From contig NZ_JBAWSY010000014.1 of assembly GCF_037104765.1 (NCBI RefSeq), forward strand, positions 1 to 64,000: a stretch of DNA of 64,000 nt, given 5' to 3'. This document shows positions 53,872 through 62,982 of the stretch, one piece after another (the first letter of the stretch is position 1; each line of letters starts with the position of its first letter). The notes under the pieces were generated by a model. That model had not been told where the DNA came from. It worked only from the letters and a program-made list of their open reading frames with translations, and did not search any database. The position numbers were made by a program, and so were the translations under genes. Origin of the DNA: Psychrobacillus mangrovi (GTDB lineage: Bacteria; Bacillota; Bacilli; Bacillales_A; Planococcaceae).

Positions 53872-54162
53872 TTATTTATCGTCGATACGAACAGCAATGT
53901 GACGGATAATGTCTTCATTGATGTTAGCTAAACGAGTGTATTCATCGATCGCTTGAGAATCAGCGTTTGCTTTTACGATTTGGTAGTAACCTTCACGTAA
54001 GTCATTGATTTCATAAGCTAAGCGGCGTTTGCCCCACTCTTTTGATTCGATGATTTCTGCACCATTTGAAGTTAAGATTTCGTTGAAACGCTCTACTAAA
54101 GCTTTCTTCGCTTCTTCTTCAATTGTTGGTTGAATAATGTACATTAATTCGTACTTTCTCAT
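53872..54162 (-). CDS. rpsF: 30S ribosomal protein S6
   Basis: 96 residues: MRKYELMYIIQPTIEEEAKK, ESKEWGKRRLAYEINDLREG and ANINEDIIRHIAVRIDDK. It pairs with S18. It is first in the operon and the 190-bp upstream region should hold the promoter; I did not recognise the S6:S18 autoregulatory leader by eye. Confidence 0.96.
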   Translation of the reverse strand: MRKYELMYIIQPTIEEEAKKALVERFNEILTSNGAEIIESKEWGKRRLAYEINDLREGYYQIVKANADSQAIDEYTRLANINEDIIRHIAVRIDDK

Positions 54163-54355
54163 CTATTTACACCTCCCTATGGTCTTTGGCCAACTGCTTA
54201 CAGTCGACAAGGAGCAAGTAATGTTATTACTCACATCAATGAATTGTAACATAAATAAATTATTATATCAAGATTCATTACCAATCTTTTCACATTTCCT
54301 GTATATTTGTTTTATCTTTAGTTAATCCGCGATACACTCGTTAATAGTATTTTAC

Positions 54356-54934
54356 TTGGAGGCATTGTTCATGGAAAATAAAGAAGATATCTTAACCATT
54401 ATTAATATCGATTTAAAAAAAGTCGCTTGGTCTAGTCTTTTCATAACTGTATTCTTATCGATTTTAGGGTTGTTTATTTATAGTTGGTTATATGATGGCT
54501 TCAACATAAATTTTTCAATTATAGATTTACTAGTATTTTTCTTAGGTTATGCTTTTTTAATTATTTTGCATGAATGTTTTCATTTAATTGGGTTTTGGTT
54601 CTTTGGAAAGGCCCCATGGAGCAGCATGGATTACGGAGTCAATCTTAAAATGGGCATTGCCTATGCAACAAGCAACTTATCTTTAACAAATAGCGCTATG
54701 AAAAAAGCATTATTACTTCCTTTTTGGATGACAGGAGTCCTTCCCATGATCCTCGGATACTCGTTGGAATCACCAGGGCTAGTTTTATTAGGGGCATGGT
54801 TAATTGCAGGAGCAGCCGGAGATTTTGCTATGTATAAAGAATTAATAAAATATCCTTCAAATATGCTCATAAAAGATGATCCTGTAGAGCCGAAATTATA
54901 TGTATTAAATAAAAAAAGACAGGACAGCATTTAA
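54356..54934 (+). CDS. DUF3267 putative zinc-metalloprotease-like membrane protein
   Basis: 192 residues with four or five hydrophobic segments and the HExxH-like motif LHECFHLIGFW in segment three, as in DUF3267. This resembles intramembrane site-2-type proteases, though the second metal-ligand motif is not obvious. The annotated start is GTG/ATG near 54356-54371; ATG 54371 follows GGAGGC by four bases. It stands alone and convergent to a repeat-rich gap. Confidence 0.82.
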   Translation: MEALFMENKEDILTIINIDLKKVAWSSLFITVFLSILGLFIYSWLYDGFNINFSIIDLLVFFLGYAFLIILHECFHLIGFWFFGKAPWSSMDYGVNLKMGIAYATSNLSLTNSAMKKALLLPFWMTGVLPMILGYSLESPGLVLLGAWLIAGAAGDFAMYKELIKYPSNMLIKDDPVEPKLYVLNKKRQDSI

Positions 54935-55573
54935 GTTAATCTTTTAGTTATGTCACCACATTACCAGTTAGAGATAAAGACCATAAGAATGTAACGGAAC
55001 GGTTCATTCTCGCTCCAGGCGGACGCTTTCCGCCGGCATGGCTTCAGCCGCTTCCCTCGCTACGCTCAGTCCAGGGTCTTCAGCTCATGCTATTCCGGCT
55101 GGAGTCGCCGCCTTCCACTCCAATCAACTATTTTCCACTTTTCAATTAGAAAACCATCATGTATTTACAGATAATAGTTGAAAAAGGCGACACTCCTGTA
55201 GGAATAGCGTTAGCCTCCCCGCAGTTGAGGGGAAGGCAACGCCCGCGGAAAGGGAGCCGTTTCAACGATTTCCTTATTTATCGGACGACATTATTTAGTA
55301 AAGTCAATTTCTACAAACTTTTTTCGTGCCCTCGCCGCCCTTCGCTCCAAGTATTAATATATAAGATATAAGAAATGGACCCTATATAAAAATATACAAT
55401 TCTTTCGGGATTTCATTGATTAAGTCTTTTGGGTCATAATCTATTGCAATGAAGAGGCAACGCCTTCATGACCAATATCCTGTAGGCCCAAGCGGCTAGG
55501 CCCCACTCTCGGAAAGCGTCCACCGGGAGCGAAAATCCCCTTCTTTATCATATTTTTTACGTTAAAAGAAAAA
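54935..55573. repeat. Repeat-rich gap with three copies of the dispersed repeat
   Basis: No gene is supportable. Copy 4 (about 55005-55140) has GGCGGACGCTTTCCGCCGGC, GGCTTCAGCCGCTTCC and TCCGGCTGGAGTCGCC. Copy 5 (about 55175-55262) is partly inverted, with GGCGACACTCCTGTAGG and GCCCGCGGAAAGGGAGCC. Copy 6 (about 55490-55545) is inverted, with GGAAAGCGTCCACCGGGAGC. Together they are related to 207-395 and 8525-8582. The copies in both orientations could form large stem structures. Confidence 0.6.
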
Positions 55574-55617
55574 AGACTGTAGACAAACTCAAAATCCTTA
55601 GAGTTTGTCTACAGTCT
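55565..55617 (-). terminator. 17-bp perfect-stem terminator of ychF
   Basis: AGACTGTAGACAAACTC (55574-55590) pairs perfectly with GAGTTTGTCTACAGTCT (55601-55617), followed on the minus strand by a T-rich run. Confidence 0.85.
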
Positions 55618-55620
55618 GAA

Positions 55621-55650
55621 CAGGTCAGCACTTTTGCTGACCTGTTTTGT
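55621..55650. terminator. Second hairpin beside the ychF stop
   Basis: CAGGTCAGCA pairs perfectly with TGCTGACCTG across CTTT, with a T-run on the plus strand. It therefore works as a plus-strand terminator, back to back with the ychF terminator. Confidence 0.7.
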
Positions 55651-55651
55651 A

Positions 55652-56752
55652 TTATACGTTAAAACGGAACAACATTACGTCTCCATCTTGTACAACATAT
55701 TCTTTACCTTCTAAACGTACTTTACCCGCTTCTTTTGCTGCTGCCATAGAACCATTTGCAACTAAATCATCGTAAGCAACTGTTTCTGCACGGATAAATC
55801 CTTTTTCAAAATCCGAATGGATTACTCCTGCACATTGAGGAGCCTTCATCCCTTTACGGAATGTCCAAGCACGTACTTCCTGTACACCTGCTGTGAAGTA
55901 TGTAGCAAGTCCTAGAAGCGAATAGGATGCTTTGATTAATTGATCTAGACCAGATTCCTCAATTCCTAACTCTTCTAGGAACATTGATTTTTCATCGTCT
56001 TCAAGAGCAGCCATTTCCTCTTCAATTTTCGCACAAATTACAATTACTTCTGCTCCTTCTTCTGCTGCAAAAGTCCGCACTTTTTGTACATATTCATTTT
56101 CATCAGCAGCCATAATATCATCTTCTGAAACATTGGCTACGTATAATATTGGTTTAATTGTTAACAGGTGAAGCCCCTTTACTACTCTTAGCTCTTCTTC
56201 AGTAAAATCAACAGATCTTCCTGGTTTTCCTTGCTCAAAAGCTTCTTTTAAACGTGTTAAAATTGGTTCTTCTACCATTGCATCTTTATCTTTTTGTTTC
56301 GCCATTTTAGTAACTCGTGCCAAACGCTTATCAACACTTTCTAAGTCTGCTAAAATTAATTCCAAATTAATAACTTCAATATCCGCGATAGGGTCTACTT
56401 TTCCTGAAACATGCGTAATATTATCATCTTGGAAGCAACGAACTACTTGGCAAATGGCATCTACTTCTCTAATATGGGCTAAGAACTTGTTTCCAAGACC
56501 TTCCCCTTTACTTGCACCAGCAACAATTCCAGCGATATCTGTAAATTCAAATGCAGTTGGAACAGTTTTCTTCGGTACTACTAATTCTGTTAATTTATCT
56601 AAACGAGCGTCAGGAACTTCCACAATTCCTACGTTTGGATCAATCGTTGCGAACGGATAGTTTGCAGCAAGTGCACCTGCTTTTGTTATTGCATTAAATA
56701 ATGTAGATTTGCCTACGTTCGGTAATCCTACGATTCCTGCCGTTAATGCCAT
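55652..56752 (-). CDS. ychF: Redox/ribosome-associated ATPase YchF (OLA1 family)
   Basis: 366 residues: GIVGLPNVGKSTLFNAITKA (G1), GIVAGASKGEGLGNKFL (G3 region) and a C-terminal TGS domain (FTAGVQEVRAWTFRKGMKAP onward). YchF is an Obg-family P-loop protein that prefers ATP to GTP and binds ribosomes. The protein is full length. It is 87 bp downstream of the DUF951 gene. Confidence 0.95.
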   Translation of the reverse strand: MALTAGIVGLPNVGKSTLFNAITKAGALAANYPFATIDPNVGIVEVPDARLDKLTELVVPKKTVPTAFEFTDIAGIVAGASKGEGLGNKFLAHIREVDAICQVVRCFQDDNITHVSGKVDPIADIEVINLELILADLESVDKRLARVTKMAKQKDKDAMVEEPILTRLKEAFEQGKPGRSVDFTEEELRVVKGLHLLTIKPILYVANVSEDDIMAADENEYVQKVRTFAAEEGAEVIVICAKIEEEMAALEDDEKSMFLEELGIEESGLDQLIKASYSLLGLATYFTAGVQEVRAWTFRKGMKAPQCAGVIHSDFEKGFIRAETVAYDDLVANGSMAAAKEAGKVRLEGKEYVVQDGDVMLFRFNV

Positions 56753-56839
56753 GTATGGTCACACCCTTCTATTTTCTAACCAACCAGATTTTATATATAA
56801 CCTGTTCATTATATTGATTTTAACGATAAAAGTCTATCC

Positions 56840-57040
56840 TTACTCTGTATCAGCTTGCACTAAGAGTTTTTTCATCTTTTTCTCAAATTCTTTTCGTGGA
56901 ATCATTACACTATGCTGACAGCCTTCACATTTTATTCGAATATCTGCCCCCATTCGAATGATTTTCCACGCATTCGTACCACAGGGATGTTGTTTTTTCA
57001 TTTCTACTATATCATTTAATTGAAACTTTTTACTATCCAT
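56840..57040 (-). CDS. DUF951 small protein
   Basis: 66 residues: LNDIVEMKKQHPCGTNAWKI, IRMGADIRIKCEGCQHSVMI, then PRKEFEKKMKK. The cysteines (CG and CEGC) could bind zinc. It is conserved next to mscS and ychF in Firmicutes; function unknown, with nucleic-acid binding suggested by the fold. It is eight bases after the mscS-family gene. Confidence 0.92.
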   Translation of the reverse strand: MDSKKFQLNDIVEMKKQHPCGTNAWKIIRMGADIRIKCEGCQHSVMIPRKEFEKKMKKLLVQADTE

Positions 57041-57048
57041 TTGTACAC

Positions 57049-57909
57049 CTACTCTTTTTTACTTTGGTATAAAACCATTTTTGGATAAGGAATTTCAATC
57101 CCCTTTTCATCGAGGTAATTTTTTAAATCTCTACGGATATTTCTTGTAACTCCATGCTGTTGATAAGGAAGAGTTTCTGCAACAATTCTTAAAGTCACTT
57201 CATTTGCTACCATATTCTGCACTCCAAGTAAATCTGGAACCTTTATCAGCTCCTCATATTTACTAGGCAAGTCTTGTAAAAATTCTCTAATCATATTTTC
57301 TACTAATTGAATATCCGAGTCGTAAGAGATGCTAATATCTATTAAAGCTAATGAATTATAAATGGAGTAATTGATAACTTCTGAAATATTCCCATTTGGA
57401 ATTATATGAAGTTCTCCCGTATAGCTTTTTACTTTTGTTGTTCTTAGACCAATTTCTAGAACCACCCCAGTGGATTGCCCAATCATCACTTGATCACCAA
57501 CAGCAAACTGATCTTCAAATACTATAAAAAAACCTGTGATAACGTCTTTTACTAGACTCTGTGCACCAAACCCTACTGCTAGACCAAGAATACCTGCCCC
57601 CGCCAATAATCCGGCTACATTAATATTAAAGGTCGATAATACTGCTAAGATAGCCGTGAAGTAAACAGCATAAGCCAAGATGTTTTGAAGCAACTTCAAT
57701 AAAGTATTTTGTCTACGTTCCGAATATGCCAATGGACTCTTTTCTCTTACATAAAACACTCTCTTAAGAAGCCTCTTTCCAACTCTCACCACAATAGCTG
57801 ATGCAATTAATATAAAAATTACTTTCAAAGCTATTAATCCAAGACTTATCCAAGTTTCTTCATTTAGAATTAAATTTTTAAAATACGTGTATGATACTTC
57901 TGTTTTCAT
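57049..57909 (-). CDS. MscS-family small-conductance mechanosensitive channel
   Basis: 286 residues: helices (LIALKVIFILIASAIVVRVG; ILAYAVYFTAILAVLSTFNI), the pore-lining helix AGLLAGAGILGLAVGFGAQS followed by LVKDVITGFFIVFEDQF, and the beta/alpha-beta cytosolic domain. It opens under membrane tension to release solutes. It leads an operon with DUF951 and is divergent from yyaC. Confidence 0.93.
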   Translation of the reverse strand: MKTEVSYTYFKNLILNEETWISLGLIALKVIFILIASAIVVRVGKRLLKRVFYVREKSPLAYSERRQNTLLKLLQNILAYAVYFTAILAVLSTFNINVAGLLAGAGILGLAVGFGAQSLVKDVITGFFIVFEDQFAVGDQVMIGQSTGVVLEIGLRTTKVKSYTGELHIIPNGNISEVINYSIYNSLALIDISISYDSDIQLVENMIREFLQDLPSKYEELIKVPDLLGVQNMVANEVTLRIVAETLPYQQHGVTRNIRRDLKNYLDEKGIEIPYPKMVLYQSKKE

Positions 57910-57989
57910 ATTATTCTTTATGTCACCTCTCTGAATAAATAGTTTCTTATTTACATATACTGTTATAAAAAAAGAAAGTGAGTCTCTAT

Positions 57990-58589
57990 ATGAATTTTCA
58001 AGCAGCAGAGATTAAAGAACCATCTACTATCAATTATAAAGAAACAGGCGTTGTATGGAAATTAAGTAACTATTTCTTAGAACAAATCCCTTTTGAACAT
58101 CCTAATTTAGTTTTTTGTTGCATTGGAACTGATCGTTCTACGGGTGATGCTCTTGGACCAATGACAGGCTCTTTTTTAACCCAGCTTTCTTCTTTTCCTT
58201 TTCAGATTGTAGGAACACTCGACAATCCATTGCACGCTTTAAATATTGAGGAAATCACTCAAGAATTACTTGATTCCCCATCGAAGCCTTTTATAATCGC
58301 TATTGATGCTTGTCTCGGAAATTCAGGGAATATTGGGCAAATAATTGTACATCAAGGTCCCCTCTACCCAGGAAAAGCAGTAAAAAAGGAATTGCCACCT
58401 ATCGGTGAGATTTCCATTAAAGCAGTCGTAAATATTGGTGGCTTTATGGAATATAATGTACTACAAAGTACTCGTCTAAACATTACATTTGAAATGGGCA
58501 AGGTTATTTCTCGTGCACTTTTACTTGCATGGCATAGATATAATTTAAAAATTATAAATAAAAGCAACGGCAATCGCAACTATAACTAA
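57990..58589 (+). CDS. yyaC: Sporulation protein YyaC (DUF1256)
   Basis: About 199 residues: LVFCCIGTDRSTGDALGPMT and IAIDACLGNSGNIGQIIVHQ, characteristic of DUF1256, a GPR-protease-like fold found in spore formers. I place the start at ATG 57990 behind AAAGTGAG; a GTG at 57978 is within that region. Its last 45 bases overlap the convergent DUF554 gene on the other strand. Confidence 0.9.
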   Translation: MNFQAAEIKEPSTINYKETGVVWKLSNYFLEQIPFEHPNLVFCCIGTDRSTGDALGPMTGSFLTQLSSFPFQIVGTLDNPLHALNIEEITQELLDSPSKPFIIAIDACLGNSGNIGQIIVHQGPLYPGKAVKKELPPIGEISIKAVVNIGGFMEYNVLQSTRLNITFEMGKVISRALLLAWHRYNLKIINKSNGNRNYN

Positions 58590-59252
58590 GCTAGGAAGTA
58601 GATTAGCAACTCTAATTTTTGTTAATCCAAGTAAATTTAAACCGATTGCTATAATCATTATTCCTCCAGTCGCTGTCATTTCTTGAATAAATAATTCAAG
58701 TGCAGCTTCTGGAATTAATTTTGTTATTTGAGTAGCGAATAATGCAATTGCACCTTGGTATATAGCTACAGGAATGGCTGAGAGTAAAACACCTATTCCT
58801 AGTGTTGCGGAAAGTATAATGGCTGTAAAACCATCTATAATTCCTTTACTAATTAACAATTCATGATCATTTTGAAGTCCGCTATTTAATGCACCAAGTA
58901 CCCCCATCGCACCAATGACAAATATTAATGTACCAGTAACAAATCCTTGTGCTATACTGCCACCCTCGGCTGTTTTAGATCCAAATTTTTGTTCTATGTA
59001 CTTGCCTAATTTGTTCAACCATTTGTCTATATCAATCCATTCTCCTATTACGCCACCGAAAACTAAACAAATAATGATTAGTACAAAGTTAGTACTCTCC
59101 AAACCCATTTGAATTCCTAAAACGACTACAGCTATTCCGATCGCATACATTACTGTCTGCTTCATATTTTCAGGAATATTCTTTAAAAATCTACCTATTA
59201 TTGCACCAACTATTATTAATAGTGCATTAACAATAGTGCCTAGTAAAACCAT
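58545..59252 (-). CDS. DUF554 membrane protein
   Basis: 235 residues with about seven hydrophobic segments: GTIVNALLIIVGAIIGRFLK, FGGVIGEWIDIDKWLNKLG, GIGVLLSAIPVAIYQGAIAL. DUF554 proteins are conserved membrane proteins of unknown, possibly transport, function. The gene has a 45-bp antisense overlap with yyaC. Confidence 0.88.
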   Translation of the reverse strand: MVLLGTIVNALLIIVGAIIGRFLKNIPENMKQTVMYAIGIAVVVLGIQMGLESTNFVLIIICLVFGGVIGEWIDIDKWLNKLGKYIEQKFGSKTAEGGSIAQGFVTGTLIFVIGAMGVLGALNSGLQNDHELLISKGIIDGFTAIILSATLGIGVLLSAIPVAIYQGAIALFATQITKLIPEAALELFIQEMTATGGIMIIAIGLNLLGLTKIRVANLLPSLVIVAIAVAFIYNF

Positions 59253-59403
59253 ATCTATTTCCTCATTTCCTCTTCTTTAAAGTGAAGAGCTTGATGTCTA
59301 TTAATAATGGCTCTCTTATTCCTAATTAATCTCCAAAGGACAAATCTTTCACATCTATACATACCAATCAGAGAACAATAACAAACCCTATGCTAATCTA
59401 CGA

Positions 59404-59440
59404 AAAACACAACCTATTTCTAGTAAATAGAAATAGGTTG
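59404..59440 (-). terminator. Terminator of the soj-spo0J operon
   Basis: CAACCTATTTCTA pairs perfectly with TAGAAATAGGTTG across five bases, four bases from the spo0J stop. Confidence 0.85.
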
Positions 59441-59443
59441 ATT

Positions 59444-60280
59444 TCAATCTTCTAACAGTTGTAATATTCTTTCTAAATCATCTTCTGAAAAGAATTCTAT
59501 CTCTATCTTACCTTTATTTTTGTTTTTAATAATAGAGACGGGAGATCCAAATATTTCTCTCAATTCTGATTCTTTTTCAATTGTAAAGATATCCTTTTTT
59601 ACAGTGGGTTTTGTTTCACGTGGAACATTCTCATTTAAACGTTGTACCAGTGCTTCTAATTGACGAACGTTTAAATTTTCTTTTATCGTTTTTAACATGA
59701 TTAAAGGGATATTCTTTTTCTTCTTTAATCCCAATAAAGCCTTACCATGCCCCATAGATAATTCGCCATTTGTTATTGCATTCCTTACCTCTTCAGGGAG
59801 AGATAATAATCTTATATGATTAGCAATATGAGGACGGCTTTTACCTAGTCTAAATGCAAGCTGTTCCTGTGTTAAATTTAGGCTTTCCATCAAATTTTGA
59901 TAAGCTTCTGCCTCTTCTATAGGTGTTAAATCTTCTCTTTGAAGATTTTCCAAAATGGCTATTTCCATCATTTGCTGATCGTTTAATTCACGAATGACAG
60001 CAGGTATCTCATCTTTTCCAGCTAATTCAGATGCACGAAATCTTCTTTCACCTACAACAATTTCGTATTTTGAACCTTTTTTACGTAAGGTTATTGGTTG
60101 CAATACACCATGTTCTTTTATAGATTCAGAAAGATCCTTCATTGCCTCTTCATCAAAAATCTTTCTAGGCTGAAAAGGATTTGGTTTAATTTTATCTAAA
60201 CTAATTTTCTCTACTTTTTCAGCTTTTAAATCTTCTTCTGGAAAAAATGCATTAAGTCCTTTACCCAACGCTTTAGCCAT
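59444..60280 (-). CDS. spo0J: Chromosome-partitioning protein ParB/Spo0J
   Basis: 278 residues: N-terminal CTPase/ParB box (NPFQPRKIFDEEAMKDLSES, then VVGERRFRASELAG), central HTH (TQEQLAFRLGKSRPHIANHI) and C-terminal dimer domain. It binds parS and loads SMC near the origin. It contains its own parS (59612-59627), encoded in NVPRETK. The gene overlaps soj by eight bases. Confidence 0.96.
   Translation of the reverse strand: MAKALGKGLNAFFPEEDLKAEKVEKISLDKIKPNPFQPRKIFDEEAMKDLSESIKEHGVLQPITLRKKGSKYEIVVGERRFRASELAGKDEIPAVIRELNDQQMMEIAILENLQREDLTPIEEAEAYQNLMESLNLTQEQLAFRLGKSRPHIANHIRLLSLPEEVRNAITNGELSMGHGKALLGLKKKKNIPLIMLKTIKENLNVRQLEALVQRLNENVPRETKPTVKKDIFTIEKESELREIFGSPVSIIKNKNKGKIEIEFFSEDDLERILQLLED
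59612..59627. promoter_or_regulatory. parS site within spo0J
   Basis: TGTTTCACGTGGAACA is a full match to the 16-bp Firmicute parS consensus. Confidence 0.92.
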
Positions 60281-61034
60281 TACGAATCACTTCCTTCGCT
60301 AAATCTAAGTATACTTCTGCTCCCCGAGACTTTGGATCATAAATAATGATTGGTTCTCCGTGACTTGGTGCTTCACTTAAACGAACGTTTCTAGGAATTA
60401 TCGTTTTATATACTTTCTCTTGGAAGTATTTTTTAACTTCTTCGATTACCTGAATACCTAAATTTGTTCGTGCATCGAACATCGTTAATAGTACTCCGTC
60501 TATTTCTAAGTTTTTATTTAGATGTTTTTGCACTAATCTAATTGTACTTAGAAGCTGGCTTAATCCTTCTAAAGCGTAAAACTCACATTGTACAGGAATA
60601 ATAATAGCATCGGATGCAGTTAGGGAGTTAATTGTTAACAAACCTAATGAAGGCGGACAATCAATAATAATATATTCATACTTGTCTTTTACCTCTTGTA
60701 GGGCTCTTTTCAATCTTACTTCCCTTGAAATAGTGGATACAAGCTCTATTTCTGCACCTGCTAAGGATATTGTAGCTGGAACAATATATAAATTTTCCAC
60801 TTTTGTTTCCTGTATTGTCTCTAATACACTAACATCATCTATTAAAACATCATATATACACTGATTTACATCGCCTTTGTTTACCCCTACACCACTAGAA
60901 GCATTTCCTTGTGGATCAATATCTACAAGCAATACTTTTTTACCTAAATATGCAAGGCAGGCACTTAAATTCACGGATGTAGTAGTCTTTCCTACACCAC
61001 CTTTTTGATTCGCTATTGCAATTATTCTTCCCAC
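60273..61034 (-). CDS. soj: Chromosome-partitioning ATPase ParA/Soj
   Basis: 253 residues: deviant Walker A IAIANQKGGVGKTTTSVNLS, VDIDPQGNASSGVG and IIIDCPPSLGLLTINSLTAS. It binds DNA as an ATP dimer, is stimulated by Spo0J and regulates DnaA. It is first in the soj-spo0J operon, 137 bp after noc and a terminator. Confidence 0.97.
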   Translation of the reverse strand: MGRIIAIANQKGGVGKTTTSVNLSACLAYLGKKVLLVDIDPQGNASSGVGVNKGDVNQCIYDVLIDDVSVLETIQETKVENLYIVPATISLAGAEIELVSTISREVRLKRALQEVKDKYEYIIIDCPPSLGLLTINSLTASDAIIIPVQCEFYALEGLSQLLSTIRLVQKHLNKNLEIDGVLLTMFDARTNLGIQVIEEVKKYFQEKVYKTIIPRNVRLSEAPSHGEPIIIYDPKSRGAEVYLDLAKEVIRNG

Positions 61035-61119
61035 GCTTGCACCCTCTTCTTATCATTTTATATTATTCTATTTACATTCTATCAAATTTCGAATGAAATT
61101 TGGGTTTTATTCTTATTAC

Positions 61120-61153
61120 AAAAAAAAACTCTCACATTTATTTGCGAGAGTTT
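61120..61153 (-). terminator. Terminator of noc
   Basis: AAACTCTC pairs with GAGAGTTT around CACATTTATTTGC (with an inner G-C pair), with an A/T-run. Confidence 0.75.
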
Positions 61154-61171
61154 AAGTAAAAAATAAATATA

Positions 61172-62044
61172 TTATGATTTCTTTTTAGGTATTTTTACGG
61201 TAATTTGATAGAAGTCTTCCGTATCTTCTTCTTCTGTCTTAATGCTAATCCCACTTTTTGTTACCATGGATAAAGAATGCTTAATCGTATTTAAAGCTAT
61301 ACGAACATCTTTACTTATAGCCTTTCGTTTTGCCTTAGGAGCTGTTTTAATCTCCTTACTAGGTGGATTTAATATTTCCTCCACACGCTCTTCTATTTGC
61401 TTTACATTCCAATGATTCTCTATAGAAGTATTCATTAACTCAATTTGAACTTCTTTTTCTTTGATTTGCATTAAAGCACGTGCGTGTCTTTCAGAAAGAT
61501 CTTTTTTCATAATTGCTTGTTGAACTTCCTCAGGTAATTTTAATAATCTTAGTTTATTAGCAACTGTTGATTGTCCTTTACCTAAACGCTGCGCTAATGC
61601 TTCTTGAGTTATTTCATGCAACTTTAATAATTTTTGATAAGCAACAGCTTCTTCTATTGCTGTTAGCTCTTCTCGCTGTAAGTTTTCAATTAATGCAATA
61701 GAAGCTGTTTCTTTGTCATTTAAATTACGAACAATTGCTGGCACCTCAGACCATTGTAGTTTAGACATAGCTCTAAATCTACGTTCACCAGCAATAATTT
61801 CGTATTTATCGTCTTCCATTTTTCTAATAACGATTGGTTGAATGACACCATGTGTATGGATTGTTCTTGCCAGTTCTTCGATTTTATCTTCATCAAAAAC
61901 CGTTCTTGGCTGATACCTATTCGGTACAATCTTATCAATCGCAATATTAACTACTTCTTCTAGATGATTTTGTGGTTGATCAACAATTTCATCTTGTCCT
62001 TGCTTTTCGGAACTTCCAAAAAAACGAGAAAAAGGACTTTTCAT
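61172..62044 (-). CDS. noc: Nucleoid occlusion protein Noc
   Basis: 290 residues, a ParB paralogue: N-terminal membrane-targeting amphipathic stretch (MKSPFSRFFGSSEKQ), ParB box (NRYQPRTVFDEDKIEELART, then AGERRFRAMSKLQW) and HTH (TQEALAQRLGKGQSTVANKL). It binds NBS sequences and the membrane, and blocks FtsZ assembly over the nucleoid. Its place after rsmG is standard. Two candidate NBS are seen in this window. Confidence 0.94.
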   Translation of the reverse strand: MKSPFSRFFGSSEKQGQDEIVDQPQNHLEEVVNIAIDKIVPNRYQPRTVFDEDKIEELARTIHTHGVIQPIVIRKMEDDKYEIIAGERRFRAMSKLQWSEVPAIVRNLNDKETASIALIENLQREELTAIEEAVAYQKLLKLHEITQEALAQRLGKGQSTVANKLRLLKLPEEVQQAIMKKDLSERHARALMQIKEKEVQIELMNTSIENHWNVKQIEERVEEILNPPSKEIKTAPKAKRKAISKDVRIALNTIKHSLSMVTKSGISIKTEEEDTEDFYQITVKIPKKKS

Positions 62045-62112
62045 CTAACAAGCACCACCTTTTCGAAACTCTATACGCTAAATATTCACTATATAAACTA
62101 CGATACTATAAA

Positions 62113-62128
62113 TGTTTCACGTGGAACG
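62113..62128. promoter_or_regulatory. parS site upstream of noc
   Basis: TGTTTCACGTGGAACG matches the 16-bp parS consensus with one mismatch at the last base. It lies between rsmG and noc. Confidence 0.85.
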
Positions 62129-62242
62129 TTCCTCAATCAAATACGCCCTGACGTATTTGGCCCAGATTTATATTGAGCTTATTCGATGAACTCAACTACA
62201 AAATCTGTGGCATCCTCCGGAAGCTTTAACCTTTGTTAAAAG

Positions 62243-62959
62243 TTAAATAATAGGTGTTTTGTTTGGAATACCAGGTTTTCGAGGGTATCTTTTCGGTGTG
62301 CTTTTTGTTTTAGAAAAGACATACAACGTTCTTTCACTATCTTCAATCGGTAAAAGAAAGGAATACTCTGCGATTTTTTCTGCACCTAATACTTGAAGTG
62401 CCTTTTTAGCATCATTTAATTCGTCTAATGCACTCGCTGCCTTCATTGCTATAAATCTTCCATCCACTTTTACTAAAGGTATACATAGTTCTGCTAGAAC
62501 CGATAACCTTGCAACCGCTCTAGCAGTCACAATGTCATAATTTTCTCTATGTTCGATTTTTTGGCCGAATTCTTCAGCGCGAGCATGAACAAAATTTACA
62601 TCAGTTAAATTTAATTCCTTGCTGAGATGAGTTAAAAACTGGATTCTTTTATTCAAAGAATCAACGATTGTTACCTTTAAATTTGGAAAACAAATCTTTA
62701 AAGGAATACTTGGAAAACCAGCTCCTGCTCCCACATCACAGACGGAGAAAGAGCCAGTAAAATCTTCATAAAAAGATGCACTAATAGAATCAAAAAAATG
62801 CTTTAAATATACAGATGGTTCATCTGTAATAGCGGTTAAATTCATTTTTTCATTCCATTCAACAAGTATTTCAAAATATTTTCTAAATTGTTGTACTTGT
62901 TCTGGTGTTAGTTCAATTCCTTTTTCCTGAAGGGCTTGAATGAATTGTTCCTCGTTCAT
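62243..62959 (-). CDS. rsmG: 16S rRNA (guanine527-N7)-methyltransferase RsmG
   Basis: 238 residues: the SAM motif CDVGAGAGFPSIPLKICFPN and VTARAVARLSVLAELCIPL. It methylates G527 of 16S rRNA; its loss gives low-level streptomycin resistance in other bacteria. It lies 23 bp after mnmG in the conserved mnmE-mnmG-rsmG run. Confidence 0.96.
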   Translation of the reverse strand: MNEEQFIQALQEKGIELTPEQVQQFRKYFEILVEWNEKMNLTAITDEPSVYLKHFFDSISASFYEDFTGSFSVCDVGAGAGFPSIPLKICFPNLKVTIVDSLNKRIQFLTHLSKELNLTDVNFVHARAEEFGQKIEHRENYDIVTARAVARLSVLAELCIPLVKVDGRFIAMKAASALDELNDAKKALQVLGAEKIAEYSFLLPIEDSERTLYVFSKTKSTPKRYPRKPGIPNKTPII

Positions 62960-62982
62960 GAAGTTCTCCTTATCAATTTAGA

